A stretch of 64,000 nucleotides of DNA from Liolophura sinensis (taxonomy: Eukaryota; Mollusca; Polyplacophora; Chitonida; Chitonidae), in NCBI RefSeq assembly GCF_032854445.1, contig NC_088300.1, forward strand, positions 61,354,984 through 61,418,983, written 5' to 3'. Both the position numbers and the translations under genes were made by a program. Every line of letters starts with the position of its first letter. Position 1 is the stretch's first letter. The notes beneath the pieces were generated by a model, which was not told the DNA's origin, ran no database searches, and worked only from the letters and a program-made list of their open reading frames with translations. This document shows, piece after piece, positions 60,478 through 64,000 of the stretch.

Positions 60478-60680
60478 CAACTTTCAGTGCAATTTATACA
60501 CTTTTTCATTTGATTTTGTTGACAAAACCACATTGGTTGGGTTGGCCATTTTCAGGGCTTCACAAGAACTACAATTCTATCAGTCAACACATGCCTTCAA
60601 AATATGCTTGAATAAACACCTTGCAAACAGGTTAAAGAATCACACTATTACAGTTTGCTCCTATTTGTGGCGACGACGCA
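60478..60680. repeat. Dispersed repeat Y, copy 2
   Basis: It shares tttcagggcttcac, atatgcttgaataaacacct and ttacagt with 37625-37840, in the same order. Confidence 0.55.
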
Positions 60681-61337
60681 AAATGAATGTACAAACCTAC
60701 ATCCATTTTTGGAATTGTCATTTAAAACTAAATTATTTACACACTTTATAACATGCATAAATGAAGGCACACCTTCAAAAGAATTTGGAGTCTTCAGACA
60801 AATCTATTGTCATGAAAACCATCATATATCATGGAAGACAAAAAATGTAGCAAAAATACTTCATCCTATGACGTTTGAGAAACAGTGAGTTATGGCCATG
60901 ACAAACAACCAAATAAGCATGCTGACAGATCCATGGATGAGTTATTTCCCTGTTAAGTAATTGTTCACATGTACATTAGCCTTATGGCTTATTGTGTAAA
61001 CTGCTTCTGTTTGGTGATTTGCACTAGTGCAGAATTAACTTTCCTTTGTAAAGTTCCTTTGGATGCGCAGGTCTCCAGCTAATTTATGTGGATGTTTTGC
61101 TAAGCCCCGTCGACGTTAAGAATTCTTTATGGTTTGCGTTTTAATTCTGTAGTCCCTTTGCTTAGCTGTACTCTGTAGAGTCCATACGACTACTGCACCG
61201 CCAATTGCAATCCTAACTTACGAACTTGGGCAGGCCAACTGGGACAGCAACACAGTTGCCTCCTGTTACAGTGCCAAGCCATCAAGAGTGTTCATGTGTA
61301 AACAAATGAGGCTTGGTCAACACGTTTACAAAATGTT

Positions 61338-63015
61338 TTACTTTGCTTTTCCTTTGCCCTTGGCAGTGCTGGACTTTCCTAGCGGCCGTTTCTTTTTTGC
61401 AGGGGGTTCTGGCTCTGCTTCTGGAACCGGATCTTGGTTTTCCTCGTCACTAGCTTCATCCTGCTGGGGTTGTGTTGTAACCTGTGATAAAAGACAAGCA
61501 ATTAGCCTTTCAGACAAACTCAATGCTTGCAGTATTCCTGTACTATCAAGGCACTAACGAACAGTACCAATGTACGTGTCCATACAAATGAAACAAAAAA
61601 CAGATATCAGCCAGCCTACTCGCCTTGTGCAGAGGACAGTAGCCATCAGTCTACTCAACCCCAGCTGAAAAGCCTGCACATCTCGCATACGGTGACTCAA
61701 ACGACTCTACTATCTCCTGGTGCGAAGTCTTGAACAGTAAATGACAGCTGACATGTGCAGACACCTCTATAATGCTCTATATACGACAATCATGCGATTC
61801 GATGGCCATGCCAAAGCAATAGCAAGATTATGTGGATTTCAAGGTTTACTGTAGACTTTGATTAGCACAGCTAGTATCCACAGTGAATAATGGTGTTGTG
61901 ACAGCCCAAAGGCGTGATTTGACGGCGGAAAGTAAGACTTCTAAGGAGCTCCTGGACGCTTTCCACTTCGTCTTCCCGACATTGTTGTGGTAAAAGGAGA
62001 GGGCTATGTTTACATGCCATGTTCCAAGAGATTAAATAAATGAGAAAACGCTATACGGAAAGAGGAAATCTGCAAACAAGAGAGGGGAAATATTTGCTAG
62101 GATATTAAAGAGCAATGGGAAAGGAACTTGAATGGCTGTCAGAAGTCCATCTCCCCGCATTAAGAAGAGATTTAGAGCCATCGCTCCCACGGCGGAGAAA
62201 GAAAATGTTTCAATCACTTCTGCTCCAGTACTACAACCTGTTATTGTAAGTTACAGGAAGTTTTATCTGACACACAAGGGCTAGGCTTCTCTGCTCACTT
62301 CCTCACACTCGTGTTCTTCGGACAACGTCTTACTTTTGCCAGTTCTTGCTTGATGATGAATATTAATGAAGACACACCCTCACTTCAACCAATGAAAATT
62401 TGTAATCTTCTACAAAGGCTTCTTTCTTGTACAGAGCGTTCATTGACTAACACTGATTACATCACTGTCCACTTGCATACGAATGTGATAGGTATTTTGA
62501 CAGTGAATACCGGTAGGTTAGGACAGTCTGGTTTAGAGAGACTACAGCCAGCCATAAATAGAAATGCACGTGAAGCATATGATGTACTTTCCCTATCCAC
62601 AGAAGAGAATTTTGTACATCAAAATTAGTTAAAATTGCTTCTGCTAGCTGATCCCCATCTGCAAAACGATTAGTTATGGCCATTTTGGTCAAAGATTAGA
62701 TACTTTGAAAATTCTGATCCCTCTTAAAATTAGCTGATAACTGAAATTTCTCATCCTTGTCTACCTCCTAACATCACTAGGTGCCACCGACTCAACCTGA
62801 CTTAAATGATTTCATCTAACAAATACAGGCTTGATTTTCTTTAGCTCAGGTTTATGGTGAAGAATATACAGCACTACATGTACAAACATCAGAGTTACCT
62901 CCTCTTCCTCACTCTCTTCCTCATCACTAGAGGGCTCTAATGCCTGGTCCAGAGCAGCAACATTCAACCTGAAGTCTCGGGCTGTACTACGCTTGATGTG
63001 TTCCATCAGGTTCAT
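61338..63015 (-). CDS. Unrecognised acidic, probably nuclear protein; last two coding exons visible
   Basis: Exons on the minus strand: 62899-63015 (39 codons, open at both splice ends) and 61338-61481 (last exon, 47 codons plus TAA). The upstream part of the gene is presumably beyond the window. The first exon reads MNLMEHIKRSTARDFRLNVA, then ALDQALEPSSDEEESEEEE. The last reads VTTQPQQDEASDEENQDPV, then a basic tail with KKKRPLGKS and KGKGKAK. Acceptors tctgatctag and ttatcacag and donor GAGGAG|GTAACT are in phase 0. An acidic stretch followed by a KKKR cluster is typical of nuclear or chromatin proteins. The family is not identified. The ATG of the visible exon may be internal. Confidence 0.65.
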
Positions 63016-63089
63016 CTAGATCAGACAAAGCAAAACATACAGCATATGTGTAGTGAAGTTACCCTAAGAATTCATCCCCAAAACAGCAA

Positions 63090-63200
63090 TTTTTGAGGCA
63101 AAGAAAAGGCATAAAATATTATTTTTGGTGCTAAAACTTATAAAGATATAAATAACCCTTTCTGAGATCAATAAAACTCAGAATCAGGCAAAATGAATAA
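63090..63200. repeat. Dispersed repeat X, copy 3
   Basis: It shares aaaatattatttttggtgct and aaaactcagaatcaggcaaa with copies 1 and 2. It lies upstream of the visible exons of the minus-strand gene, probably in an intron. Confidence 0.55.
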
Positions 63201-64000
63201 AAAAAAATTTAAAAAAAATCTGGGGAAATCTTAGTAGTCAAATTTAGTAGGGAAATTTTAGTAGGTCTTTCTTCAACCTTATTTACTTCCCAGTTTTATT
63301 GGTATCAAATGTCAGCTTTGATGTGAAAGCCTAAAAAAAGTATCACATTACTATTTCTGCTCTCTCTGACACCCGGACTTCTTTGCTTTGAAAATGATTG
63401 AATGACAAACTTTTTTTTTTGGACGCCAGGGTGCACACTGAATAGTCAGTTGTTTCCTATTTCTCATCACAACAGCATGAAGCTAGCATGAAGTAAAACT
63501 GTATAAGAGTATCTCAACTAACAGATCAGCCTATTATACACAAAGATTTCTGTAACACAGTTTAAATGTCTTATACATGTTTAATCACCAGGATGTTATG
63601 TCACAAGACAAGTGATTAAATTGTTACTCAATACAACCACAAGGATACTACATGTGATCCATTTCATCTCAGCTGTTCTGAAGTCTCCCAGCATCTTATT
63701 TCATAGTGTGTCTGCTTCATAAAAAAAGGCTTCACACCACTCAATCCACATTTATCCGTGCACAATGTTGTTTATGAACACAACGCACTGCTTGGGCCCC
63801 TCAAGAAGTTTTAATAGCCATTCTCTGATTACTTTCCATAAAGCAGTCTGAATTTCGTTATTCGCAGTAACTGCAGAATTCAAGAGCAATATGCAGCTAG
63901 ATGCATGTCACATTATTATCTGAGCTCCAAATACATGTTCACAAAACGTAGAGCAAAGTGAAGCTATATGTCAGAAATGTTAGAACTAAAATTAGCTGAT
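63201..64000. other. No feature recognised
   Basis: AT-rich sequence with no exon, repeat unit or splice-bounded open frame that I can support. It is presumably an intron of the gene ending at 61338. Confidence 0.4.

Larger units (their letters stand above)
56625..61337. other. Spacer between the TRIM-like gene and the last minus-strand gene
   Basis: It contains the 3' repeat array, polyA candidates (58415-58433), a poly-C tract (58351-58368), SINE-3-like copies (58960-59830), a poly-A tract (60207-60232), dispersed repeat Y copy 2 (60478-60680) and the 3' UTR of the minus-strand gene, with a candidate AATAAA at about 60135-60140. No further gene was recognised. Confidence 0.5.

Overview
This 64 kb window is nuclear DNA from an intron-rich, AT-rich invertebrate. 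It is most likely a lophotrochozoan, and a mollusc or brachiopod fits best. The evidence is: animal genes with 2 to 18 coding exons and GT-AG introns; tRNA-derived SINEs with ATAAATAAAT tails; Tc1-type DNA transposon relics; many copies of the palindrome TACATGTA; and a TRIM-like protein with a coiled coil and a filamin repeat. No bacterial operon, CRISPR array, rRNA, genuine tRNA gene or virus was seen. The gene names rest on reading spliced protein by eye against remembered family sequences, not on a search.

Layout. Seven genes alternate strictly in strand. (1) ELP4, minus, <1..9538, 3' end outside the window. (2) FBXO47, plus, 10186..16983. (3) HSDL1, minus, 20542..27889. (4) EIF2AK3/PERK, plus, 29029..44900. 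(5) An unrecognised three-exon gene for a 134-residue protein, minus, 45322..46571. (6) A single-coding-exon TRIM-like gene of 1077 residues, plus, 53391..56624. (7) The last two coding exons of an unrecognised acidic protein, minus, 61338..>63015. Three pairs (ELP4/FBXO47, HSDL1/PERK, small gene/TRIM-like) are therefore head to head and may share bidirectional promoters. Between the pairs the genes converge.

For genes 2 to 5 every listed exon joins in phase, and the coding totals are exact multiples of three: FBXO47 495 aa, HSDL1 355 aa, PERK 1044 aa, small gene 134 aa. ELP4 joins in phase except for one extra base in exon 8.

Introns and spacers carry three tRNA-like SINE families (two copies of the main family have clear target-site duplications), a Tc1-like relic with about 200-bp inverted repeats, nested MITE-type insertions, local tandem duplications and several unnamed dispersed repeats.

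The genes do not form one pathway. ELP4 acts in tRNA wobble modification, PERK in the unfolded-protein response, FBXO47 is an F-box protein and HSDL1 is a short-chain dehydrogenase. I found no convincing new multi-gene system. The points most worth a second look are the intact catalytic tyrosine in HSDL1, the possible extra in-frame FBXO47 exon, the small unrecognised gene, the repeat-rich TRIM-like protein with a repeated 3' region, and the one-base ELP4 frame break.
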